The notes under the pieces are model-generated. The model had not been told where the DNA came from and did not search any database. It was given only the letters and a program-made list of their open reading frames with translations. From the NCBI GenBank assembly GCA_002348465.1, contig DEBI01000045.1, positions 1 to 13,527 of the forward strand: DNA of 13,527 bases, read 5' to 3'. Shown here piece after piece: positions 5,339-11,865 of the stretch (positions within the stretch are counted from its first letter, which is position 1; each line of letters starts with the position of its first letter). The DNA is from Gemmatimonadales bacterium UBA2960. Its GTDB lineage: Bacteria > Gemmatimonadota > Gemmatimonadetes > Longimicrobiales > Gaopeijiaceae. A program made the translations under genes and the position numbers.

Positions 5339-6523
5339 CTACCGGCCTCGGAGCCAAATCAGAGGGTCTTGTGCTTGGGGTGAGGATCCCTCTTCCATGG
5401 GTGCCCTAACCTGAAACTCCAGATGTGAACCTTCCGGGGTATCAGCTCCACCCACAGTGCCTACTACGTCGCTTTCCATCACCTCTCGTCCTTCGACCAC
5501 ACTGATCTCATCCAGATACAGGTATAGCGTATAGAAGCCGTTTCCGTGGGAAAGCATAACCGTTGGCCCATAGCCCTCGAATGGGCCCGCATAAGCAACT
5601 ATTCCTCTTCTCACAGCTTCTACGGGGGTGCCAGTGCGAGCTCCGATTCCGATTCCGTTCCACCGTATGACAGTCCCGTTCGATCGCCTGTGGCGTCCGA
5701 ACTCATATATGAGCTCTCCGTCGACCGGCCACTCTAGAGAGCCCACATCCTCGGATGACAGAGTTGCTTCACTTCGGGATTCCAAATCTCTGCGACGTTC
5801 TTCGAGTGCGCCGATCAGGGTCGTCATCCTGTTTGCGTCTGCACTCAGTTCTTCCAGTCTCGTCGAAGCCGTTTGTTCTCTGGTTCGATACTGCTGAATG
5901 GCCGATTGGTGTGCCTGCTCCACCGAGCGTAAATGCGCGACCTCTGTAAGTCGGTCCTGACGCAAGGTACCGAGAACCGACATCCTCTCCCGCAGCACAT
6001 CGTTTTGTCGGGTCAGGGTGGCCTCTAGTTTGCGGACGCGCTCAACCAAGCTTTGATCGAAAGCCGCAATCCGTTGAAGGTAACGATATCGGGTTAGAAC
6101 GTCTGTGAAGGAACGCGCGCCCAAAAACACCTGTATCGTATGCGTCGGACCCATTTTGTATATATCTCTTAGCCTCCGAGCGAGAATCGCTTTGCGAGTC
6201 GCAAGTTGTTCTTGAGACATAACTAGGTCGCGTGTGGCTCCAACGACCTGTTCGGTTGTGGCTTCAGACTGAAATTCTACCTCGGCTAGGGCTGACCGGG
6301 TTGCACTCAACCGACGTTCGAGATTGCCTAGTTCAGTAGCTGCGTCTCTAACTCTGTTTTGAACCTCTCCTAGATCCCGTTGTAAACGCCTCCGTTCCTC
6401 ACGGATCTGCTCGAGGCGCCTCTGACTTTGCTGGATCTCCCTATTGAGGTTTACGTTTTGCCCGGAAGCTGGTGTGCTCAGCGTCAGAGCTATCGCCACA
6501 CTGATGAGGCATGCGGGTCTCAT
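5339..6523 (-). CDS. envC: EnvC-like murein hydrolase activator with degenerate LytM (M23) domain
   Basis: EnvC sits in the periplasm, is recruited by FtsX and activates cell-wall amidases during division. The ATG at 6523 (394 aa) is preferred: it follows the ftsX stop by 2 bp, is preceded by AAGAAGG at 7-nt spacing, and starts a good signal peptide (1-21, ending PASG). The longer frame reaching 6628 would run inside ftsX. Residues 25-125 and 155-250 are Arg/Glu/Gln-rich coiled coil. Residues 264-394 form the M23/LytM fold (WPVDGELIYEFG). The catalytic residues are gone: the HxGxD motif reads WNGIG (288-292), the YxH motif reads YLY (334-336), and the HLH motif reads HLE (367-369). E. coli EnvC is degenerate at the same places (RWKGMVIGA there, RWNGIGIGA here). 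An activator role is therefore predicted. No amidase gene lies in the window. Confidence 0.92.
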   Translation of the reverse strand: MRPACLISVAIALTLSTPASGQNVNLNREIQQSQRRLEQIREERRRLQRDLGEVQNRVRDAATELGNLERRLSATRSALAEVEFQSEATTEQVVGATRDLVMSQEQLATRKAILARRLRDIYKMGPTHTIQVFLGARSFTDVLTRYRYLQRIAAFDQSLVERVRKLEATLTRQNDVLRERMSVLGTLRQDRLTEVAHLRSVEQAHQSAIQQYRTREQTASTRLEELSADANRMTTLIGALEERRRDLESRSEATLSSEDVGSLEWPVDGELIYEFGRHRRSNGTVIRWNGIGIGARTGTPVEAVRRGIVAYAGPFEGYGPTVMLSHGNGFYTLYLYLDEISVVEGREVMESDVVGTVGGADTPEGSHLEFQVRAPMEEGSSPQAQDPLIWLRGR

Positions 6524-6525
6524 CC

Positions 6526-7380
6526 TCAAACCTTCTTCAGATGGCGATGGATTGCCACGGCGCTTGAAATCGTACCGAACAGTAACCCGGCTGTTAGTCC
6601 TATCCCGACCCAGCTGAAGGGGATCCAAGCGACATCTAACATGTAAGTAGAGACACCCCTGTAGCTCCCGTATGTGAGCCCTGACGCAAGTATACCACCT
6701 GTGAGTCCCGCGAGGGCTCCTTCAAGTAGGAATGGGCTCCTGATGAATCCGTTCCGTGCCCCTACCAGCCGCATAACGTAAATCTCTTCACGTCTTGCAA
6801 AGACTGCAATTCTCAGCGCTGCCCCAATGATTAGCGCAGCAACCATTGCGAACGCCGCACCTGCAGCCGTCGTTGTGGCCAAGCCGATCTTTCTCAGGGC
6901 GAAGAGCCGATCGACCCATTCTTCACCGTAAAGCGCATCCTCAACGAACGTATAGCTTTGAGCGGCTTTTACGACTTTCGCTATTGTTTCCGGTGTTCGA
7001 TTTCCTGGATTTAGCGCTATTTCGATTGATTGTGGGAGGGGATTTACCTCGGAGTCCAAGAATAGCTGTCCGAACTCCGGAAGATCGCGCTGAGCACGCT
7101 CCAAGGCGTCCATTTTTGAGATCAGTTTTGTATTTGACACTTCTTGGAAATCCATGATTTCCGTGAGAAATAGGTCAATCTCGCTTTGGCGAGTGTTATC
7201 ACGGATGTAGACGACTATCTCAACGCGCTCTTCGATGGCCTCCAGAGCGATTCGGAGGTTGTACGTCGCTAGCGAAAACAGTCCCACCACATACAGCGCT
7301 AAGCCGACCATGCCGGCAGACAGAGCCGTCAGGATAGGCGCACGCCTGAACGCAGCCGCTGCCTCACGGATTGCATACAT
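6526..7380 (-). CDS. ftsX: Cell division protein FtsX
   Basis: FtsX is the membrane half of the FtsEX complex, a type VII (MacB-like) ABC system that transmits ATP hydrolysis by FtsE to periplasmic cell-wall hydrolase activators. The 284-aa protein has four predicted membrane segments: about 16-40, 168-192, 213-237 and 256-276. The periplasmic domain between the first two (about 41-165) carries the family motif NPLPQSIEI (113-121) and would bind the EnvC-like coiled coil. The cytoplasmic loop ARREEIYVMRLVGA (195-208) is the coupling segment typical of FtsX. The ATG overlaps the ftsE stop as TGATG, and the next gene (envC-like) starts 2 bp after its stop, so ftsE, ftsX and envC are almost certainly translated together in fixed proportion. 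Confidence 0.96.
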   Translation of the reverse strand: MYAIREAAAAFRRAPILTALSAGMVGLALYVVGLFSLATYNLRIALEAIEERVEIVVYIRDNTRQSEIDLFLTEIMDFQEVSNTKLISKMDALERAQRDLPEFGQLFLDSEVNPLPQSIEIALNPGNRTPETIAKVVKAAQSYTFVEDALYGEEWVDRLFALRKIGLATTTAAGAAFAMVAALIIGAALRIAVFARREEIYVMRLVGARNGFIRSPFLLEGALAGLTGGILASGLTYGSYRGVSTYMLDVAWIPFSWVGIGLTAGLLFGTISSAVAIHRHLKKV

Positions 7381-8066
7381 CAGTGGGTCCCGGATCGCAT
7401 GATATTCGAGTCAGATACGAGTCTCCCTTGATCGAGCTCAATTACGCGGGCGTTAGGGTGGCGTCCTATTAGCTCTAGATCGTGTGTGGCCATAAGCACG
7501 GCCATTCCGTTTGCGTTGATGTCCCAAAACAAGTCGAGGATTTCACTGGTTGCTTGGTCGTCTAAGTTTCCTGTAGGCTCGTCGGCAAGGAGGATGTCCG
7601 GTTCGTTTGCTAGGGCTCGAGCGATGGCTACGCGTTGACGTTCCCCACCGGACAACTGTTCCACCAGTGCATCTGTTTTGGGGGCGAAACCGACTTGGGC
7701 CAGAAGGAGGTTTGCTCTTGCCGGGATCGCCTTTCGGGGTGTTCCTGTTACTTCGAGTGCGAAGGCTACATTCTCGAGTGCCGTTCGGCCGGGAAGGAGT
7801 CGAAAGTCCTGAAATACCATTCCAACGAGGCGACGAACCTTCCACAGATCTCGTTGTGTGATGTGATCGGAAGAGTATCCATCTACGTTGATTTCCCCAG
7901 AGCTAGGGCGGTCCGACATATGGATGAGCCGCATCGTAGTGGACTTGCCCGATCCGGAGTGCCCGGTGAGGAAGGCGAACTCACCCTTGTTCACACGCAA
8001 AGAGACATCGCGCAAAGCGTAACCTCGATGCGGATACTCTTTCGAGACACGAGTGAGTTTGATCAC
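7380..8066 (-). CDS. ftsE: Cell division ATP-binding protein FtsE
   Basis: FtsE is the cytoplasmic ATPase that drives FtsX. All ABC motifs are intact in 228 aa: Walker A GHSGSGKST (35-43), Q-loop FQDFRLLPGRT (85-95), signature LSGGERQR (138-145), Walker B ILLADEPTGNLD (158-169) with catalytic Glu163, and the switch His195 in ATHD. The Q-loop sequence DFRLLP is typical of FtsE rather than other ABC ATPases. The start is GTG at 8066, the first possible start after an in-frame TAA at 8090-8088. It lacks a recognisable Shine-Dalgarno sequence. A 10-codon ORF just upstream ends with a TGA overlapping this GTG and may supply ribosomes. The pdxA stop lies 45 bp upstream, and the ftsX start overlaps the ftsE stop. 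Confidence 0.97.
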   Translation of the reverse strand: MIKLTRVSKEYPHRGYALRDVSLRVNKGEFAFLTGHSGSGKSTTMRLIHMSDRPSSGEINVDGYSSDHITQRDLWKVRRLVGMVFQDFRLLPGRTALENVAFALEVTGTPRKAIPARANLLLAQVGFAPKTDALVEQLSGGERQRVAIARALANEPDILLADEPTGNLDDQATSEILDLFWDINANGMAVLMATHDLELIGRHPNARVIELDQGRLVSDSNIMRSGTH

Positions 8067-8095
8067 CGGATTGGGTGGCGAAAAGGCTTAACCAT
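8063..8095 (-). other. Possible 10-codon leader ORF overlapping the ftsE start
   Basis: In the 45-bp pdxA-ftsE gap an ATG (8095-8093) opens a frame encoding MVKPFRHPIR. It stops at TGA (8065-8063), which overlaps the ftsE GTG as GTGA. GGAGA abuts the ATG, which is too close for an ideal ribosome binding site but is the only purine-rich site in the gap. A TCTCCGGAGA palindrome (8096-8105) covers that site. Such an arrangement could couple translation into ftsE. A reading frame this short can easily be chance. Confidence 0.2.
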
Positions 8096-8111
8096 TCTCC
8101 GGAGACAAAGC

Positions 8112-9062
8112 TTAGACATCAGCGGGTGGGGTGTCAAAGCGATTCTTTGCAAGGCGATGAGCAAGTGTGAGGGCTTTGATCATTGAGGTAGGGTCAGCTT
8201 CATCAGAGCCCGCAATATCGAATGCCGTTCCATGGTCTGGTGATGTTCTGATGAACGGTAACCCGAGTGTCACATTGACCCCGGTTCCGAAGGAGACCGT
8301 CTTGAAGGCTGCCATCCCTACGTCGTGGTATGGAGCTATCACCGCATCGAACTCTCCAGACAGAGCGCGCATAAAGACTGTGTCGGCAGGCAGTGGACCT
8401 GTGACGTTCACTCCCGAAGCGTTTAGAGACTCTAGCGCCGGACCATAGATGTACTCCTCCTCGTCACCGAAGAGACCTCCATCTGAAGCATGTGGATTTA
8501 GGGCACACATGCCCAGTCTAGGATCAGTGATCGCCCAGTCATCCACTAATGCGGTGTGCAACATGGTCGACTGATGGACCAAGAGGTCTGTAGTTACGGC
8601 GTCCGGGACCGAACGAAGTTGGATATGTGTCGTTCCAAGTAGCACGCGGAGCGGTGCTCCAAGTCGTGTCGTCTCTGCCGCCATGAGCATGCCTACTTGA
8701 TCTGAATTTGCCAGTGAGGCAATCATCTCGGTCTGGCCGGGAAAAACTCTACCACTGAGCCTCAAGGAAGGCTTGTGCAGTGGACTAGTTATGATCCCTT
8801 GGATTTCACCCGCTAGGGCTGCCTCAACAGCACTTTCGATTGAGGAGGCAGCAATATCTGCGGCCCATAAACCGTCTCTTGGTCTTTTTTGTCCCTGTGC
8901 CTGGAAGGTCTCTAGAGCTTCGTGGGGTAATGGCCCGTTGGGTCCAAATACAACGATGTCTGCGTCGGGTAGTGTTTTGCTTAAGTGAACTAGGCCCTTG
9001 CGAGCTACTTCCGGACCAATCCCACGCGGGTCCCCCGGTGTGAGGGCGAGACGAGCGCCCAC
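8112..9062 (-). CDS. pdxA: 4-hydroxythreonine-4-phosphate dehydrogenase
   Basis: PdxA oxidises 4-phosphohydroxy-L-threonine with NAD(P)+; the product decarboxylates and is condensed by PdxJ with deoxyxylulose phosphate to give pyridoxine 5'-phosphate. The presence of pdxA indicates the DXP-dependent route to vitamin B6. The 316-aa length is usual. The N-terminus ALTPGDPRGIGPEV (6-19) is diagnostic. The three metal ligands of the E. coli enzyme (His166, His211, His266) correspond to His146 (GTTHIQL), His191 (NPHASDGG) and His246 (PYHDVGMAAFK). The C-terminal TSPDHGTAFDIAG (273-285) is canonical. The start is GTG at 9062, immediately after the TAG of the upstream surA-like gene with no gap and no evident Shine-Dalgarno sequence, so it probably depends on terminating ribosomes re-initiating. 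pdxJ is not in the window. Confidence 0.97.
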   Translation of the reverse strand: MGARLALTPGDPRGIGPEVARKGLVHLSKTLPDADIVVFGPNGPLPHEALETFQAQGQKRPRDGLWAADIAASSIESAVEAALAGEIQGIITSPLHKPSLRLSGRVFPGQTEMIASLANSDQVGMLMAAETTRLGAPLRVLLGTTHIQLRSVPDAVTTDLLVHQSTMLHTALVDDWAITDPRLGMCALNPHASDGGLFGDEEEYIYGPALESLNASGVNVTGPLPADTVFMRALSGEFDAVIAPYHDVGMAAFKTVSFGTGVNVTLGLPFIRTSPDHGTAFDIAGSDEADPTSMIKALTLAHRLAKNRFDTPPADV

Positions 9063-10370
9063 CTACATGCGGATGTCGATATGCGTTCGCGCTCGAAGCT
9101 CACGCATGATGCGCTCGATCTGCCGCTCCTGTTGCAACTGCGCTGCGAGTTGGGCTTTTAGATCTTCAAAGGTGTATGCCCCAGCTTCTCGCACCTCGGT
9201 TACGGAGACTATGGCGTAGCGTGTTTCTCCATTCGGAAGTTGATACTCAAGGGGGCCTACCAGATCACTCTGATTTGCTGTGCGAAGCATCCCGTACGCC
9301 GGCGGAAGTTCATCGAGTTGCTCAAAGGCGAGCGTGATTGAGTCAGGGGCGGCTGGATCTGAAAACTCTTCGTAAAGTTCGATCATGGGCGTCCCTGATT
9401 CTGCCTGTTGCCTAACATGCATCGCTGTCTCGCGCGCTAGAGCGAGGTCTTCTTCCGTCTTTTGTGGAATGATTAGGATGTGCCGTGCATTCCGCTCTCC
9501 AGGCCGCATTCTCTCTACCTTGATGATGTGGAACCCGAAATCGCTTTCGACGACATCACTGATTTGGCCGTCGAGCAGGTTGAATGCTGTCTCCTCAAAC
9601 TCGCGGACCATTCGCCCACGTCGAAACCAACCCAGATCCCCCCCCAGCGCTGCACTCCCAGGGTCTCCACTGTATTGGATCGCGAGTTCTGCGAAGTCCT
9701 CTCCCGCTCTGACCCTCGCCAAAAGGTCTTCTGCTAGTGAACGGGCTGTGTCTATCGCGGCATCGGTCGCCACAGGCTGGACCACCACCTGTCGTATTGT
9801 CATTAGCCTTGGCCTCTGCTCTAGTTGGCCCCGGGCTTCCTGAAACCGCTCGAGTAAATCCTCTTCCGAAACTTCGACTGGTTGCGCCTCACGTAGGCGG
9901 GACTGATAGAACAGTTGTTCTATCTGTCGCACGCGCTGCTCGTTACTGAGGATATCTCTGTACTCTGTTAGTGTTAGTGCCTCTGCTGAGAGTGCTTCCT
10001 GTAGTTGGATTTGCCCTCCGAACTGAGTCGTGAGTTGAGTGATTTGCTCGGTGACTCGTTCGTTGATGGCCTCGTCACTAACTTGTAAAAGTGAGTCGCT
10101 TGCGGCCGCTTGAAGAACGAGTAAGCGGTCGATGAAGCGATTAAGAATCTGCTCGAAAAGGACGTCGTAGTCGGCGGTGCCCGGGTTCGGAACCGGTGCC
10201 CCTCCGAGCTGCATTCTCTGAATCTCTTCCTGGACCTGCGTCTGGACGATAGCTGAGTCTCCAACTACCGCGACTAGACGGTCGACGACATCTAGGTCTT
10301 GCAGCTGGGCTTGGCCTGCTCGCGGAAAGAGAAGGATTAGTGCGGCTATTAGGACGTTACATTTCATCAT
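9063..10370 (-). CDS. surA: SurA-like periplasmic chaperone / peptidyl-prolyl isomerase
   Basis: SurA escorts unfolded outer-membrane proteins across the periplasm. Numbered from the ATG at 10370 (435 aa; a TTG one codon earlier and an ATG one codon later are alternatives), residues 1-22 form a signal peptide ending AGQAQ. The SurA N-terminal chaperone domain spans about 26-165. Parvulin domain 1 (about 188-288) keeps GGDLGWFRRG (243-252) and GFHIIKV (279-285), but its opening His is Gln (TIRQVVV). Parvulin domain 2 (about 294-396) opens with RHILI but lacks the GGDLG loop and the closing GFHII motif. In E. coli SurA the first parvulin domain is inactive and the second active; here domain 1 looks better preserved. 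The order matches E. coli SurA (428 aa). A run of eight G encodes part of the GGDLG motif. pdxA follows with no gap, and surA-pdxA adjacency is also found in E. coli. Confidence 0.93.
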   Translation of the reverse strand: MMKCNVLIAALILLFPRAGQAQLQDLDVVDRLVAVVGDSAIVQTQVQEEIQRMQLGGAPVPNPGTADYDVLFEQILNRFIDRLLVLQAAASDSLLQVSDEAINERVTEQITQLTTQFGGQIQLQEALSAEALTLTEYRDILSNEQRVRQIEQLFYQSRLREAQPVEVSEEDLLERFQEARGQLEQRPRLMTIRQVVVQPVATDAAIDTARSLAEDLLARVRAGEDFAELAIQYSGDPGSAALGGDLGWFRRGRMVREFEETAFNLLDGQISDVVESDFGFHIIKVERMRPGERNARHILIIPQKTEEDLALARETAMHVRQQAESGTPMIELYEEFSDPAAPDSITLAFEQLDELPPAYGMLRTANQSDLVGPLEYQLPNGETRYAIVSVTEVREAGAYTFEDLKAQLAAQLQQERQIERIMRELRARTHIDIRM

Positions 10371-10406
10371 CAAGTCTCGTAAACCTCGACCATTGAAGGG
10401 TTCCTG

Positions 10407-11831
10407 CTATCGTCCGATTGTGTCGATTGTAGTGGGCGTGGTAAGGGTTTCCTCCACGGGAGAGAGTTGCCGAGCAGCTCTTATCTGAGCGACATCGAGT
10501 ACCACTTGGCCTACCCCTTCGTCGAATACTCCGCTCGAACTCCCTTCGCGCAGTTGGAAACCTACAAGACCTAGGGGAACGATCTGTGTTGCCCCCGATA
10601 GATTATCCACTAAAGCATTTTCTACTGCCCGGGCTACAGCGATCTCTAGAGCCTCCCCTGGAGCTTGGTCGAGGTCTAAGAAGCCGAGTACACGCGCTGC
10701 ACTACGGAGCTGGGTACCCGCTTCTTTTACCATAGCCTCTACACTGTCTCTGGCCGGCCGTAGCCCCTCAGATTCCGCCTCACGGATGAGCAGGTCACGT
10801 CGTGCAAGGCTGCGAAGAAATTCGATCAACTGATCGTCGGAACTCTCCGAAAGCTGCATCGGGAGTGTTGGTGATTCCAGTTGTATAAGTGTTTTTATGT
10901 CTCCGACGGATACAGCACCCCCGTTCCACTCAATAACAGGGCGACGTGTGGCGCGCCCCGACAGTGACGAGCTTGGATTCTCAGCCAATTCTCGAACGAT
11001 TTCGACCGCTCCTTCGACAATCATAGGTGCAGCCCGGTTGTACAGACTTGCCACGAAGGCCGATTCTGCCTCCTGTACAGTCCTTGCTTGGACCTGGCTC
11101 CGGTACAGAGTCGCTGCTTCTTCGAATGCCCTAACCCGTCGCTCTTCTAGACGGATAATGTGTAGTCCCATCGGTGTCTCTACTACCTCACTTATCTCAC
11201 CTGGCTGTAAAGCCAGCACTGCCTCCTCGAATGGGGCGACCATATCGCCACGGCCAAATGGTCCTAGGTCACCTCCGTTCAACGCTGTCCCCGGATCTTG
11301 GCTGAGTTCTTGTGCCAGTCCTGAGAAGTTTTCGCCTCTGATGACGCGATCTCGGACACCGGATAGCGCTGTTACGACGCTGTCTCTTTGGACTGGCGTA
11401 GCCCCGATGGGCAGTTGAAACATTATGTGCCTTGCCCGCATCTCGAGCGCTGGCTCTTCGGTCTCGTAGAGCTGTCGGAGTTCCTCTTCGGTCATAAAGG
11501 TGTCTACTTGGATCACTGAGTCACGCAGTTGGAAGACCATGACCTGCTGTGCCTGCCGCATGACCAGTGGCTCGAAGTCGAGCATGGAAAATGTAGAGTC
11601 GGTCGCGGTCGCTTCGGCCAGGAGAGTGTAGTTCAACCATAGCTCGGCCACAGCTTTGACCACGCCGGCATCAGCTGCAAGCCGTTCTTCATCGACTAGT
11701 AGGTCGACGGCGTCGTCTATGCTCAGCGTATAGTTATCTACCATTGCGACTAGTCCATCGGTATTCTGTTCGCCTGAGCAACTGATTGTCAGGACTCCCA
11801 CTGTCAGGACCAGGATTGTTTTGCGATTCAT
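10407..11831 (-). CDS. Parvulin-type peptidyl-prolyl isomerase, probable lipoprotein
   Basis: This 474-aa protein has a short signal sequence with a possible lipobox, LTISC, making Cys18 the likely lipidated residue and anchoring it in the periplasm. Residues 27-115 resemble a SurA/PrsA-type N-terminal helical domain. A single complete parvulin domain lies at about 131-230: RHIMF (134-138), GGDLGPFGRG (186-195) and GLHIIRL (222-228). Unlike the downstream SurA-like protein, it retains both ends of the domain. The C-terminal 240 residues are mostly helical and match nothing I recognise. It probably isomerises prolines or chaperones exported proteins, as PpiD or PrsA do. A weak GGAA site lies about eight bases before the ATG. 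It starts 34 bp after mfd and ends 36 bp before the ATG of the surA-like gene. No orthologue symbol is safe to assign. Confidence 0.88.
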   Translation of the reverse strand: MNRKTILVLTVGVLTISCSGEQNTDGLVAMVDNYTLSIDDAVDLLVDEERLAADAGVVKAVAELWLNYTLLAEATATDSTFSMLDFEPLVMRQAQQVMVFQLRDSVIQVDTFMTEEELRQLYETEEPALEMRARHIMFQLPIGATPVQRDSVVTALSGVRDRVIRGENFSGLAQELSQDPGTALNGGDLGPFGRGDMVAPFEEAVLALQPGEISEVVETPMGLHIIRLEERRVRAFEEAATLYRSQVQARTVQEAESAFVASLYNRAAPMIVEGAVEIVRELAENPSSSLSGRATRRPVIEWNGGAVSVGDIKTLIQLESPTLPMQLSESSDDQLIEFLRSLARRDLLIREAESEGLRPARDSVEAMVKEAGTQLRSAARVLGFLDLDQAPGEALEIAVARAVENALVDNLSGATQIVPLGLVGFQLREGSSSGVFDEGVGQVVLDVAQIRAARQLSPVEETLTTPTTIDTIGR

Positions 11832-11865
11832 TTGTGATTCCAGTTCTGCTTACCGTCGTGAAAAC

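Noticed and set aside
5331..5357. TTG start extending HolB by nine residues
   Set aside because: It would overlap the end of the envC-like gene by 19 bp and lacks a ribosome binding site. The ATG at 5330 fits the family N-terminus (HDIVGHE) and leaves an 8-bp gap.
5339..6523. Active M23 metallopeptidase
   Set aside because: The HxGxD and HLH zinc ligands and the YxH histidine are all substituted, so peptidase activity is not expected.
6524..6628. 35-residue N-terminal extension of the envC-like gene
   Set aside because: It would lie inside ftsX and put the signal peptide in the middle of the protein. The ATG at 6523 has a good ribosome binding site and starts the signal peptide.
7543..8186. 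Long plus- and minus-strand ORFs overlapping ftsE and the end of pdxA
   Set aside because: They are out-of-frame shadows of strongly supported genes, with no family resemblance.
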